From Prinsepia uniflora (Eukaryota; Streptophyta; Magnoliopsida; Rosales; Rosaceae), in NCBI GenBank assembly GCA_032719365.1, contig CM064863.1:24251137-24315136 (forward strand): a stretch of 64,000 bases of DNA, written 5' to 3'. The notes beneath the pieces are model-generated. The model was not told the origin of the DNA and did no database searches. It saw only the letters and a program-made list of their open reading frames with translations. Position 1 is the stretch's first letter, and the number at the start of each line of letters is the position of its first letter. The position numbers were made by a program, and so were the translations under genes. Below are positions 36,401-46,953 of the stretch, piece by piece.

Positions 36401-39400
36401 CTTTCCTTTCTGAAAGAATTTATTGGACCATTCTTGTTACTGCATACTGATTTGCAAGGTTCCTTAGTCCTTAGTTACTGCATGACATGGGATATTAACT
36501 CATTAGGGAAAATTGGGCTGATTTGATCGACCTGGATTTTTTGATCCCTAGACCTGGTTCAAAATTGTATCATACTTTGTGCTCCTATTCCCCATTAGCA
36601 GAAATTCTATCAAGTAGTCTATTAGTCATATATGGGTATAAAAGTATGCAATGAGGCTCTATTACGTCCACTTTCCTGCAATGGTTTTTTGTAGCTTATG
36701 TATTTTGGGGTGACTGTTCAGGTTTTTGAGTTCTTAGAGGACATTTCCAATAGTTTGACCGACTCAGCTACCATGGAGCTCTCCATGTTGAAAGATTTGA
36801 AGGTTAGAATGCCCTTGATATTTCTCATTGCGCAATGTTTATTTCATTTTACACAATGCTGTGGTTTATTCCAAGACTGGTTGCTTTGTGTCTTATGTGG
36901 TATCAGATAAAAGAGGAAGGAGATCATCCATTTGGATTTGAGGATCTTCTTTACTATGTGAAGAAAGCTGAAGCACAGCTGTATAATTTGGACCTTGGAG
37001 CTCTTAAGCTATACTTTCCGGTAAATCTCGTTCTCTCTGGGGTCTTCAAGATCGTGCTGGACCTCTTTGGTAATTATTCATGTTACTGTAATATGTCCCA
37101 TTTATATTTGATAAATGGCAATAGTGATAGTTAAACTGCCATTTTATTATATGCAGGTTTAAGATTTGAAGAAATTACAGATGCTGAGGTTTGGCATTCT
37201 GATGTTTCTGTATACTCAGTTTTTGACTTAAGCTCTAGCGAACTTTTGGGTCATTTCTACCTTGATATGTACATGAGGTTAAAGGAGGACTTCTTATGAA
37301 GATTTAGTTCTTTGTTTATGTTGTTTATTTGAGTCACAAACAAATGGGTTTATCTTGTCTGTGCACAGGGAAGGAAAATTTAATCATATCTCTGTGGTGG
37401 CTCTTCAAAAGGGTGCATTATCATCCAATGGATCACGACAGGTTGTGCTTTCAATTTGTGACAATAAATATTATCTCTTCAATATATGGTTTGTTGTCAG
37501 ATGGAAACTAATGCTAATAGCTGTAGTGAAAGATAGATAATTGCTTTTGGTGATGTTGAGTGACCTCTCTTTGGGTAGAAACCTTTTTGGGTCATGGTTT
37601 TCTTAATATATTTTTTGTTTAAACTGTGGAGTGACGCTCTTCTCATTTGCATGTGATCAAGTAATTGGGTAAGTAAGAAATTATCTTCTTCAGTGAGGCA
37701 TGGCTTGACAAATTTACATTGTTCCTTTTTATGATCGAGCCATTGTTACTCTGAATATTTTAATTTTAAGATATTTAGTTATCATATTGATAAGATGATT
37801 GCTACTTGAATATACTATTGATCTTGGGTTATTAACTAAAACTTTTTTTTTTTGTAACTAGATCCCACTGGCGTTACTTATATCTCAATTCCAAAAGGGT
37901 GCTAGTGGTCATCCTGCATTACTGAGATTCTCTGAAGTTGTGAATCTTTTCCATGAGTTTGGCCATTTGGTATGTTGTATTTCATCATTCACATACTTTC
38001 TCTGTGATCGTCAGAACTGCAATCTTCTGTGCTGTAATGCTGTATGTTTTTTTTTTGTTTTAAAAATTCTTTTATGATTTGTATAAATCATTGCAATTAA
38101 AAAATGGTGCATCGTAGTTGCCTCACTGTTGCTTGTACCCATCTTGACTTAAAAACAGAAAATAAGTCTTTGGCTTCTTTTAAAGGACATTAAATACGGC
38201 AGGAACTGCAAATTCTTAGCGTGAATGACATAGGAAAGATGGCTATGTCTAAATAGTAAGTACTGTTTTACCGAGAGGATTAATATGCAATTTCTGCCTT
38301 GTTAAGATGTAGAGTAAAGTGCACCTCCTTCGTGCCTGGGTGGTGTAACATAATTGGCTAGCAAGAAAAAAAGCCCATATGCTTCCACTTGTCATGCAAA
38401 AGGTACATGAAATTAACAGCTACTAGCATGCAACCTGAAGATTTTAGAAGATTCATTGGCCTAATCAGGAGGTGAATAAGTTATGGGCCTTCTAGATTTA
38501 TTTTAAGAACTAACAAAGTTATTTGAATATGCAGGTTAAGTATTTTAAAGATATTAATTTAATGATGGATGTCCTTTAAGTTCTAAGTAACGCCCATTGG
38601 AAAAATATTTTTAAGTAATTGGAATGAATCCCTGCTATAGCTTTATGGTTGGAGAAACAGATTGACCCTGGACGTGATTCTTCTGAGGCATGTTATATAT
38701 ATTTTTGATCCGTAGGTCCAACATATATGCAATCGCGCATCTTTTACCAGATTTTCTGGGCTGGGTTTTGATCCAGATTTTGTGGAGGTTCCTGCTCTGG
38801 TGCTGGAGAATTGGTAATTAATGGATCATATTGTTCCCTTTTTTTTAATACACATGACCTAAATAGATGCTTCTTAACTCTGTAAAATTTCAGGTGCTAT
38901 GAAAGCTTCACTTTGAAGTTGATATCTGGCTTCCATCAGGTGGCACATGTTTTACTATTGTTTTTGTTTTTAAGTAGTGAATGCTTGGAATAATACATGA
39001 GCTCCCTCTCTCTCTCCCTCCCTAGAGGGCACCTCATTTTTGTCACCATATTTGCTTTTAATTTTATCATTATTAAGGACAGTTTTGTTGGAAGTCATAT
39101 CCAACACAAATCTTCTGTAGTTAAAGCTGTTTTTTTACATATACAGAGATAAATTGCTGACTACTGAATTTTACCTGTAGGACATAACAAAGCCAATCAA
39201 AGATGAAATGTGCAAATCCATTAAAAGGTGGCGTCATTCCTTTTCTGCGCTTAAAATGAAGCAAGATATTCTTTATTGTAAGTCCTTTTACTATTTCAAG
39301 ATCTTGGAAACCACAACTAATAAATTATTATTATTTGAAGAATTATCTTTAAGGCTGTGTTGGTTTCTTGCAAAAGAGTTTGAAGACAATTTTTTTTTCC

Positions 39401-40428
39401 TGGAAAATATTTGTGGGTAGAACTTTCGCTCTTCAATTGATTTGGTGTTGATTTAAATTTCTTGGAATAGTTTGTAAAAGTTGGTTCGTAGTCATACTTT
39501 TAAGTTTTAAAACATTTGCTTCCTAATCCTAAGTTTGGCAGTTTATGTGGGACTAGTTAAGCAATTACACTTCCACTTCTCTCGATCTGCCATCTAGGAA
39601 GTGTACAGTGCATGGAATGCCGAATTATCATTTAAGATTTGGTGAATCATTTTCGACTTTTCATCTTCACGACTGAAAAGTGTATTTTGTCAGGTCTTTT
39701 TGATCAGATTATACATTCTACGGAAAATGTTGACATTGTTGAGTTATTCAAGCACCTTCATCCAAGGGTACGTTCATATGTGGTTGATTCTAATAATTCC
39801 ATTGTGAAGTTGCATTTTGGGTTTTATTGACTATTTTTCTCCAGATTATGTTAGGTTTGCCAATGTTGGAGGATGTCAATCCTGCTTCGTGTTTTCCATG
39901 TAGTGCCATTGGTCATGAAGCTGCATGTTACAGCCGTATTTGGAGTGAGGTTTGTCACCCATCCTTTCTTGGAAATAATGAGGCAACATAGCCTTTGTAC
40001 TTAGTTTCCAACATATCCTTTGTACTTAGTTTCCCCAGTTTGCGGGATAACAAATGTGGTCATTACTAGTCATATGTGGTTCTGTGAAAATTAGTGTTGA
40101 CGCCTCAAGTACTACTTGTAGGTTTTTTCGGCTGATATATTTGCTTCAAAGTTTCATGATAGTTATTTGAACCAGTATGTTGGCATGCAGTTCCGAAACA
40201 AGGTAAAAAAAATTCCAATATACTTTGAAAACATGTTTGGTTTCATCTTGCACAAATACTATCCATTGCTTGCAATCTAAAGTCTTTAGGAGGGTTCCCG
40301 GATTTGGGCTTTATTCGTCTTTGTAGGTATTGGCCCCAGGAGGAGCAAAGGAACCTATCGAAGTTTTAACTGCCTTTCTTGGGAGAGAACCATCAACTCA
40401 AGCTTTTATTAACAGCAAATCGCAGTAG
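19095..40428 (+). CDS. Thimet-oligopeptidase-like M3A metallopeptidase, 5' exons missing
   Basis: A zinc endopeptidase expected to cleave short peptides. The 18 visible exons are 19095-19258, 19442-19532, 19702-19881, 20617-20697, 20854-20934, 21316-21408, 36722-36802, 36907-37069, 37157-37277, 37369-37441, 37862-37969, 38716-38813, 38894-38939, 39181-39277, 39694-39767, 39845-39949, 40122-40202 and 40327-40428 (stop TAG). Joined, they give 612 codons without an internal stop and every intron is GT-AG. The active-site HEFGH (residues about 407-411) is in exon 11; the third zinc ligand is the Glu of DFVEVP in exon 12. The sequence matches plant proteins related to Arabidopsis AT1G67690 (recognised from memory). 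Family members are about 700 residues, so roughly the first 90 are absent: either in exons left of the window or lost. It may be a working gene with giant introns or a 5'-truncated one. Confidence 0.9.
21437..21663 (+). repeat. 5' LTR of copia element I
   Basis: It aligns with the 3' LTR at 34888-35098 and ends CTTA directly before a TGGTATCAGAGCC primer-binding site (21664-21676, complementary to initiator tRNA-Met). The left edge is approximate: the first bases of the 3' copy have no clear match. An internal 22-bp segment with ttggactattattaccttc is duplicated (21526-21573). Confidence 0.75.
21664..22112 (+). pseudogene. Copia I: primer-binding site and broken gag start
   Basis: Starting at the ATG at 21704, the frame reads like a copia gag N-terminus (VKLTTTNFFS, AQFNALLIGYDL). 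It has TAG stops at positions where related elements carry Gln and Trp, so it is not translatable. It ends at the insertion of copia II; bases 22108-22112 (cgtgt) are the left target-site copy. Confidence 0.75.
22113..22361 (-). repeat. 3' LTR of copia element II
   Basis: This minus-strand LTR starts TGATAACGATCC at 22361 and ends CATTTTA at 22113. It matches the 5' LTR at 31209-31465. A purine-rich tract (gcaagggcg, minus strand) adjoins it on the internal side. Confidence 0.88.
22362..23462 (-). pseudogene. Copia II: end of reverse transcriptase and RNase H remnant
   Basis: The minus strand shows LKKALYDLNQAPRAWYQEL and YVDDLIVTGSD (reverse transcriptase active site), then DLGPLNYFLGVEV, FSDADWAGD and STEAEYR of RNase H, and MKHVDIDFQFIHDHV near the end. 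Frames shift around 23040 and 22650, so it cannot be read through. Confidence 0.8.
23463..23692 (+). repeat. 5' LTR of copia element IV
   Basis: This 230-bp LTR starts TGTTAGACCCTCAGG and ends CTTACA, followed by the primer-binding site TGGTATCAG (23693-23701). By eye it differs from the 3' LTR at only about four bases, all C/T, which indicates a recent insertion. Confidence 0.93.
23791..24813 (+). CDS. Copia IV gag protein
   Basis: A 340-residue open frame with the copia gag domain (LDRTNYPLWLAQILSVLRSH near residue 30), a Gly/Ser-rich linker and one zinc knuckle CQICGRSGHYAIDC at residues 305-318. It would form the virus-like particle and bind element RNA. It ends in TAG at 24811-24813, and the same frame continues into protease, so the stop separates gag from pol. 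In related elements gag and pol form one polyprotein, so this TAG is most likely a CAG to TAG mutation. Confidence 0.85.
   Translation: MSPSDVSSLEAALPNVSHVLTVKLDRTNYPLWLAQILSVLRSHRLLCFVDGSSSCPPQFLAPDKDAVNSTPMENPEYAAWTQCDQLVLSWINGSLHHTVLSTVTNFTTARATWLALENRFVSRNQNRLLQLRNELFRTLRGDLSITDYLDNVNSIANSLALSGSPLSDSDLITIIMSNVGPVYENTVASAQARDKPISYADLEALLLSAEQRLQPLLRSSTDPTVQALAASRGCGPSRGGTRGHRGSFRGSPGGYSTSAGGAGSSRGYHSDGILGSAPPGGNNSGSSPAGTGGVSSPFSGQRVRCQICGRSGHYAIDCYNRLNLSYEGRVPLSRLTALAA
24814..28158 (+). pseudogene. Copia IV pol (protease, integrase, reverse transcriptase, RNase H), broken
   Basis: Protease DTGANSH lies near 24856. The integrase zinc part follows (WHSRLGHPSSN), then its catalytic core with HTDVWS, QSDGGGEY and PEQNGPAERKH holding the D, D and E residues. 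The frame shifts by one near 25880-25892, in a ctctctctctcc run. The second frame carries WVFRIKRNSDG, LDIQNAFLHGFL, LYGLKQAPRAWF, YVDDILIIG (27200-27226) and YSDADYAGD of RNase H. TAG stops at 26249, 26837 and 27512 interrupt it. All domains are still recognisable end to end. Confidence 0.9.
28159..28388 (+). repeat. 3' LTR of copia element IV
   Basis: It follows a purine-rich tract (gcgggggtg) and matches the 5' LTR over 230 bp. The last two bases are TA instead of CA. Confidence 0.93.
28389..31194 (-). pseudogene. Copia II: gag, integrase and N-terminal reverse transcriptase remnants
   Basis: Read on the minus strand from right to left: a gag remnant (near 30970-30240), integrase core fragments (KKSEVFSTDIEFK, LYTDGGGEFTKL near 29815-29690; TAYLINRL near 29550), and the start of reverse transcriptase (GNKWVFQIKQNPNGTVDRFK and AKGYHQRPGVDFSATFSP near 28620-28500). 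Several frameshifts and stops separate the parts. The rest of the reverse transcriptase continues at 22362-23462 beyond element IV. Confidence 0.8.
31209..31465 (-). repeat. 5' LTR of copia element II
   Basis: It matches 22113-22361. It starts TGATAACG at 31465 on the minus strand and ends at 31209, directly beside the primer-binding site. Some sequence differences and a few extra bases show that it is older than element IV. Confidence 0.88.
31466..32191 (+). pseudogene. Copia I: rest of gag joined to reverse transcriptase
   Basis: After the right target-site copy (cgtgt) the gag of copia I continues, with segments like FDELAAIDIPFSDEDLLLHV. It then passes at about 31835 directly into reverse transcriptase (HLVSKGYHQRPCVDFSG, PFDVNNAFLHVTLNEDVYM). 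Protease and integrase are absent, an internal deletion of about 2 kb. It stops at the insertion of element III. Confidence 0.75.
32192..32386 (-). repeat. 3' LTR of copia element III
   Basis: A 195-bp minus-strand LTR starting TGTAATATTTATG at 32386, next to the purine tract ttgagggga (minus strand), and ending at 32192. It is unrelated to the LTRs of I, II and IV. Confidence 0.75.
32387..33940 (-). pseudogene. Copia element III: reverse transcriptase and RNase H remnant
   Basis: The minus strand carries, from right to left, SHFQDALEDPKWKSAMIEEM near 33810-33750, reverse transcriptase pieces (near 33620-33400) and RNase H (GYIDSDFAGSKLDRKSTSG, SSAEAEYRALQHG near 32870-32700). KHVELDRNYIKDNLDTREI lies near 32560. 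Gag, protease, integrase and the 5' LTR are missing, so the copy is 5'-truncated. The tail duplicates the junction sequence at 33911-33940. Confidence 0.8.
33911..34019 (+). repeat. 30-bp direct duplication at the end of element III
   Basis: The 30 bases at 33911-33940 (gattttgagaaaccaaacct...) return exactly at 33990-34019. The 49 bases between them match neither neighbour in an obvious way. This looks like a repair scar where element III was truncated. Confidence 0.85.
34020..34887 (+). pseudogene. Copia I: end of reverse transcriptase and RNase H
   Basis: The plus strand reads FSVKDLGDLHYFLGVEV, then FSDADWAGGHDDHKS, SSTKAEY and MKHVDIDYQFFHNHV, ending in a short purine run (tgtaggggcg) before the LTR. 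Frames change several times. It is close to the matching part of element II. Confidence 0.8.
34888..35098 (+). repeat. 3' LTR of copia element I
   Basis: Starts tattaagg, probably a mutated TGTTAAGG as in the solo LTR at 35927, and ends CATACCTTTTA. It aligns with 21437-21663. No clear target-site duplication could be matched. Confidence 0.75.
35099..35926 (+). other. Remaining intron DNA between copia I and a solo LTR
   Basis: AT-rich sequence with no open frame or repeat border. A 32-bp stretch at 35888-35919 (actattcataacaaaggaaa...) recurs at 36154-36185 on the other side of the solo LTR. Confidence 0.6.
35927..36126 (+). repeat. Solo copia LTR in intron 6
   Basis: A 200-bp LTR (TGTTAAGGACTC to CATACCTTATA) with GAATT on both sides (35922-35926 and 36127-36131). 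It belongs to the same group as the LTR of copia I. Confidence 0.88.
36722..40428 (+). CDS. Peptidase gene, exons 7-18 with catalytic domain
   Basis: Exon 7 resumes in phase after the 15.3-kb intron (FEFLEDISNSLTD). Exons 8-10 carry YFPVNLVLSGVFKI and GHFYLDMYMREGKFNH. Exon 11 ends with the zinc motif VNLFHEFGHL. Exons 12-13 carry DFVEVP and ENWCYESF. Exons 14-17 hold the conserved ITKPI, LFDQIIHS, GHEAACYSRIWSEV and ADIFASKF segments, and exon 18 ends FLGREPSTQAFINSKSQ. The C-terminus looks complete. Downstream sequence has no obvious poly(A) signal I would commit to. Confidence 0.9.
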
Positions 40429-42045
40429 AGATTGTGAGGCTGACGGAACTTGCCTATAGTTACAACCCCGTATTATCCGATAATGCTAGATAGTACTCTC
40501 ACAGCATCTTGCGGTTTTGGTTGCCACTGGTAATCTGATGCTTTTCTATGAAAAACGTTCATGCTGAAAATCATAATCATCTCATGTGTTTATTGGTACC
40601 ATAATTATAACCATATAGCGCATTGAGATTTTTTCATTATTCCTTACCGAGGTTAGGGCTAGACCTGCAGTGTAGTTGCTTTCAGAGCATTACAATTTTG
40701 GTCACTCCAGGAAAAGGTAGCAAGTTTCCTTGTAATTATTCCTCTTACTCTCATCTTTTTTGATAAGTGATCTTGCTCAATAGGCGACCTATTTCTCTTC
40801 CTCTTTCAATGCAGTTAATTTGCATTGCAGACAATTAGAAAGTTTTCATTATTCAAAGATTAAGGTCCCTTTGGATGGATGAAAATGAGAGACAGTTGCA
40901 ATTTCATTTAATTTTCTCTGTTAAATTGGTATTTATTTACTTGATTCGTTATTCTCTTTGAAATCTGGAAGCTTTTATTGATTAGATTTGACTATAAAAC
41001 TTGGGTGTTGGTTTTTGGTTTGATGATGGAATTTGGTAAAACATGCAACTTCTGGGTTGTGACTTGTGACTTGTGACCAATCTAGAAAATCTTCTTGTTT
41101 GACGATTGACCTAGTTTTGCACAAGAAGTTGAAGATTTGAAATTTCCGTGCCTGCTCTTTTGTTTTCTCTTAAAATAGTCCTCAATCCTCGTAAAAAATA
41201 CTTGGGGAGTAGGGCACACGGCGCTGCTTGGTCTCACACCCCTTTATTTTGATTCATCTAATGATTCTACAAATATGATCGTGTTATGCTCTTCGAAAAT
41301 TCTCTCTTTAATTATATCCTCGCTACATTTCAAATCATGATTGTTAGAATGAAATTTGATATCACAATATTCAACTAGGGCTAAAAACATCATTAAATTA
41401 GCTAAATTGGTTACAAGTTGATGAGGACCAGAATTGAGTCAAACCTCAAGTCATTTTTGTCACACTTGTAGCTCTTTTTTTTTTTAAAAAAAAAGATCTA
41501 ATGACTAAGTATGTCAGAATCAAAATGGCAAGGACTTGAAAATTGGGTCAAATCTAGGTGAAGGGTTGAAAAAGGAAAGACAATTAATTCATAGATTTTT
41601 ATTAACATATAAATTTATTTAAAAACTTGCATATAGAAAAAGTAAACTCATGGGTCCTTTAATTAGTTAAAGGAGTATACAATTTAAAATAGAACATAAT
41701 TTCTATATAAATTACAACTAATGTCATTCAATTGTAAATTAGTCCAACAACCACCTAAAAAGCATCTACTAAAATCTATAATGATTTCAACATTACTTTT
41801 TATTTTTATTTTTTATTATAAGATTATATTAAGGATTATGAAAATAGTATTCCTATTTATATTTCTTTTTAGAATTGCTCATTTTAAAAGTAATATAAAT
41901 ATCTAATCTAATTTAAAGTAAGATAATTAAAAATAATAATTCTTCAAAAATACTTTTAAATTTTAAAATTCTTTATCTTCTAATATTAAATAATTTGGTT
42001 AATTCGTATAGTTTAGGGTTTAATTCTTGAATTTTGATGCCACCT
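40429..42045. other. Host 3' flank and AT-rich intergenic DNA
   Basis: No gene or element border is recognised. It includes the 3' untranslated part of the peptidase gene at its left end and long A/T tracts near 41474-41496 and 41575-42000. It separates the gene from the right-hand retrotransposon cluster. Confidence 0.6.
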
Positions 42046-43503
42046 TGACACGCTTCATCTCAATCCCCCTGAGATTAATGCGGGATGAGACATACTCCTG
42101 TCTAACACATGTGCCACCCAAGGTAGCACGCGAGTCAGACAAGGGATAACCCGAAATCTTGAGCCCAATGGGCCTCTAGAGTGCGTCAAGATCAGCTGAG
42201 GAATGTGAGGTATATCGGTCTCTACTACAATCCGCATCCTCTATCAACAACCTGAATGGTATTAAAAACCATAAAAACTGTGAGTGGACAAAAATAAATA
42301 ATTTAATAAAAACTCATTTCATAAAAAGACATTTATGCCCTTCACGTAGAAACTATGCATGCATTCGAAAACTAATTAATTCAAACATAATAAAAACCGT
42401 TTAGAAAACCAAAGTCATATCCTTTTTTCTCAAATCATTGAGGCCTTAACCCAAAACCATAAAATCAACCAAGTGTGGGAACTCAGTCCAAAATCGTAAA
42501 ATACCAAAATCCGTAAACCCAAATCTAAGTGGGTCATTGCCCAAATCCATAAACATAAATCCAACAACATAAAAATACCATTTCATAAATCCAAGAATTA
42601 ATGTTTACCAAATACTCATCCTCGGCTTCCCAGATGCCTAGTGTCCCAGACGCTTGACGTCCCAAACGTCATATATATTACGGCTAAGCAACATGTGTTG
42701 CCCGAGGTCCCTTCGAGTCCATATCTCTGACATCCCAGATGTCTGACGTCCTAAACGTCTAATCATAGCAATCCTACTTCTGAGTCACTATACGATCTGG
42801 TCGCTCCGTGCAATGACTCCTCGCAGGCAATGTATCGTGTCTACTCCGATGTCCCAGACATGGAGTGAGACTTATCCACATATCCTCATCTCATGATGGT
42901 AAATGATAATCATCCTTTTAAAATCATTTCAAAAACATCTCAATAGGGCCATGCCCGAACATTCCATAAAACCATCATAAATCCAGAATTCAAATCCGTT
43001 TAAGGTCCCGACCCAAAATCACATTTATAAACCACAAATGGAACTCACGTCCAATATCATAACCAACTGGGCCCCGACCCTATAATATAACTCAAATGGG
43101 TCTCAGCCCGATTTCTCATTAAATCAAATGGACTCCAAGTCCGATAGTTTCCAAACCAAATGGGTCTCATACCCGAGTTCATCTTTTCCAATCGAAAACC
43201 ATTTCATCAAACCATTATTAAAACACAAGCACATACAAATCCAACATAAAATCATACGCCTCGAAATACGTGCAAATACGTAAATCATAAATACCACAAA
43301 TATATGTATTCAAGGCATTCAAAACATAGATATAAAACATATAAAACAGTTATGCATGCATCATATTTATAAAATAAAAATCCACTAACAGACCGTCCTA
43401 ATTGTTGTCTCGATACGCACGTCATAAGCCTTCCCGAGGCTAATCACCATCACCGGAACCTTCGAACCTGTCCAAACCACACCCGAAGGTTACTAACACT
43501 TCC
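42046..43503 (-). repeat. LTR A, left part (minus strand)
   Basis: Starts TGACACGCTTCATC on the plus strand, the 3' end of the LTR. It contains small inverted repeats such as GACATCCCAGATGTC (42729-42743) and GGACTCCAAGTCC (43131-43143). It breaks off at the insertion of element B and resumes at 59585, after the second AATAA copy. Confidence 0.8.
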
Positions 43504-43508
43504 AATAA
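43504..43508. other. Target-site duplication AATAA, left copy of element B
   Basis: The matching right copy is at 59580-59584. LTR A reads through smoothly if the DNA between is removed, which proves the insertion across 16 kb. Confidence 0.85.
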
Positions 43509-44196
43509 TGACACAACACACCCTCAATCCCCCGGGATTAAAGGTTAAGTCATGCTCCCGTCTAACTCACGTGCTACAAGAAGGTGAACCAACGTCCAAC
43601 CTCCCTGTAACACGTAAACCGGACAAGGGATTCTCGAGCGAACCGTCCAAAAACTTTCGGACTTCCCAGAGTGTGCATAACCTACTGTAGATTGCGTGTG
43701 TGATGTCTCCATCTCTCTAACAACAGCCCGCACTGCATCAACCTGGAGGGTATCGAAAACACAAAAACTGTGAGTGGACAAAAATAAAGGATACGTATAG
43801 AAAACCGTTTATAAGAAAAAACATTTATACCCTCAATTTAAAAACAAATGCATGCATATAAAATCCATGTCATAAAACCATGCCATAATCAAGTTCTCCA
43901 AAACCGTTTAAGAAAATCGAATTCATTTTCTTTTCTCAAATCTCGGGCTTTAGCCCAAAACCATCGAAATCCATATCATCTGGGGCATAGCCCAAAACAT
44001 TGGAAAACCATTATTATTGAAAATCATCAAGTTAAATCATCGAAATCCAAAACACATTTGAAACCCATTTCAATTAATCGAACCAGCTGGATCTATCCGA
44101 GTCCTTAAACTCAATAGGCCTACGAGGGAAATCACAATATCCGAGTCTTTAAACTCAATCCGGGTCTTTAAATCCAATTCGGGCCCGCCCCCGTCA

Positions 44197-46840
44197 TGTA
44201 ACACCCCGGAAATTCGAGGATTTTAATATTGTAATTTAATGCATGAATTGACGTTTTTACCCTTGTGAATGGTACAACCAAATTGTTGACTTTTTGATTT
44301 TTGGGTCAAACGGACTTTGACCAATGACCGTGACGTAGTTCGGGGCGTCACGAGCCCATAAACAGGTGGCACATCCAATTCGGACGCTCAGGGAGGAAGT
44401 TATGACTATCGGAAGTTCAGGAGCATTACCGTAATTTGGACTTTAGGGGCGAAAATGTTGACTTTTCGTTTGGCAACTAATTTTCACTCGACCCAAGGAC
44501 CGTTAGGTAGGTGTCGATGCCCTGAGTCCGTGGACAGGCGGCACGCCGAAATCGGACTTTGTATGGCTGAGTTACGGGTCTAGAAAGTGAGGGGCATTTT
44601 GGTAATTATTGAACCAGGGGCATTTTGGTCATTTTGCCCTGGTACTGTAGCAACCGCGGGGGACCATGGACGGCACCACCATGTGCGGTGGTTCAGTGTG
44701 CAATTGTTTATGCAATTGTGTGTTGGAAAGGAAGGGCTGTCTATTGCTTTAGATCGTGGGCTGAACCATCCACCTGCACGGTCGAATTGATTAATGAAGA
44801 TTCGAAGCTTTTTCGGGGAACAAAGTTCAGTGGACAGTGAGGCTTCCACGAGCCTCTGGGACGACTTGAAATGTTTTAAACTGATTAAGTAGCGAATGAG
44901 CTTCACTCTGCAGTTGAAAGGACTGAAAATAGGAGAGGAACCAGAGAGAAGCCATTTCGGGAAATTTTGGAGGGAAATTGGGTTTTCAATTTCTGGTGAT
45001 CGTTGGGCCAAACCAAGGCCTGGTTTAGCTTTCTGGGAGCAATTGGAACTTAGCCATATCAAATTCGAGAGGAACCAGCCATTGTTGGCCTGGAACTGAG
45101 GTTTCTGTTTCAGTGGAGTTGCAGAGATTTGGACGATCACTTACAGGTAATACCTTGGTAAATTGATCATTTGTTTTAGTTCGTTTTAGCCTTAGGAAGC
45201 TTACTGGGAGGTTAATTTTTTGGTTTGGAAACCAGTGAGTTGGGGTGATCAACCCATTTGGTTGATCATGGGTCGAATGGCCAGTTAATGGACTTGTCGA
45301 GGCAAATTATTGTCACAGAACTTAAATTCAAAGAATAATAAACATGTTAGGATCAAATTGGATTGAAATCGAGTTGAAATTCAGGGTTAATTTCCCGAGT
45401 CATATCGAGGGTTGAAGGTCCGAATAGCAGGGCTATCGGGTGAGGAAGGTGACACTGTAGCAGCTACAGTGTCAGACGCGTGACTTTCACGCGCAGCCAC
45501 TTTGGGCGGCGCGTGAGGGCGCGTTGGGGCTTATCTCCGATCACGATCAACATGACTTTTGTTCCTCTCATCATTCTGAACATTTTTGGTGAATTAACCA
45601 TGTTGATCTGGGATTGTTAGGAGGGTCAGTCTAGGGCCGGTTGTCTCGGGAAATGTGTTGAAGGTTTCCCCGAGCCGGTTTCTGTTTCGGACTTTTTGGT
45701 CAAATGTTTAAGACTTGTTGTGACCCTTACGTGTGATTTGGACTGACAGGAATTATACGATAATCCCGGTACAAGTTCGTACGTGCAGGTTCACCGCGGG
45801 ATCGTACTATGAGTGGACCCGATTTCATTAAACCCTTGCATGCTTAAATGTTTTCCGATTTACTTATATGTTCACGTGCTGGAATCAAGAAACGGTTTTG
45901 ATGATATTAAAATTATGGTTATGGCACGTTTCACGGTATTTGGGCTTGAGACCCGTCTGATGAAACTTAAAGATCGGTTTGAATTTTATCTATGTATATA
46001 TATGTTTTGCATGTGGATATCAATAAAATGTATTTGGTACTGCACTGTATAGATCCATTCTTATGATACTGTCTCCTCCGGATGTGGTACCCCGGAGTGG
46101 TCATGGCGCATTGCCTGCGAGGGGTCATTCTACGGAGGAACCGGACCGTAAAATGACTCAGGAGCAGGATTACTTATTGAACGTCAGGGACGTCGAGCGT
46201 CTAGGACGCTAGGCATTTGAGATGCCGTACCCGGACAGGGTTCGGGGATTGGACTTGGAATTGAGACCCGAGTGGCACGCATAGCCTTGAGACTGTGACC
46301 TTATTGGATGTCAGGGACGTCAGACATCGGGGATGTCAGGATTGGAATGTATAGTGCAGTGGCTAAAATTATGTTATGGTTTTATTACATGCCTTATGGT
46401 TCATACTATAAGATTTACGGTTTTAAATTCTGATGCATGCATGTTTGGAAAACGGAGGGGTAAATTATATGATTTACTTATTAAACGATTTTATAAACTT
46501 GAGTTTCGGCCCACTCACCCTTATTGTTTTGGTAACCCCTCCAGGTCGTGCTACTGAGGTTGAGGAGGACCCTGAGGCTGAGGCATAGATCTACTTCTGC
46601 GTACCTGAATCCCTGGGTGATTTTACTTGCAGGTTTATGTTAGAGTCGTGCTCGCAACTTGTAGTTTTGGATTTCATCCCTTGTTTGACATCTGTTTATT
46701 TCGGATTCGATGTAAAACTTTAATTTGGTTTTTATGCATTTGAACGTTTAAGGTTAAAATTGGAACATTATTTTGGGTGTCAGACGGGAGCAGGGCACGT
46801 CCCCATGTGGTCCCAGAGAGGATCGAGGCGGGTCCTGTCA
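44197..46840 (+). repeat. 5' LTR of element V (2644 bp)
   Basis: TGTAACACCCCGG to GGGTCCTGTCA. It holds the conserved block with GCGTGACTTTCACGC (about 45479-45493), and 15-nt inverted repeats ACGTCAGGGACGT (46181-46193), AGCGTCTAGGACGCT (46196-46210), GGCATTTGAGATGCC (46212-46226) and GACATCGGGGATGTC (46323-46337). The LTR also contains open frames of 180-190 codons on the minus strand that I regard as chance. Confidence 0.93.
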
Positions 46841-46842
46841 AC

Positions 46843-46855
46843 TTGGTATCAGAGC
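46843..46855 (+). other. Primer-binding site of element V
   Basis: ttggtatcagagc, two bases after the LTR end, complementary to the 3' end of plant initiator tRNA-Met. It primes minus-strand DNA synthesis. Confidence 0.9.
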
Positions 46856-46953
46856 ACTAGGTTGTGGTCAGCATGCTAGACTAGCGATTAGTACTAGTTA
46901 CTTTTCGAGTTTAAGGATAATGTTAACTGATCTATGCCTCTTGACAGTTGGTT

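Larger units (their letters stand above)
21409..36721 (+). other. Intron 6 of the peptidase gene, 15.3 kb, filled with copia elements
   Basis: Donor AAG|gtttgt at 21408/21409 and acceptor gttcag|GTT at 36721/36722. The other visible introns are below 750 bp. About 14 kb is Ty1/copia sequence, nested three deep. Native intron DNA remains at 21409 to about 21436, 35099-35926 and 36127-36721. Confidence 0.85.

Noticed and set aside
44580..45140. Minus-strand open frames of 183-186 codons in both LTRs of element V (also 51818-52369)
   Set aside because: They are antisense to the LTR, lack known domains, and their repetition only reflects the LTR duplication.
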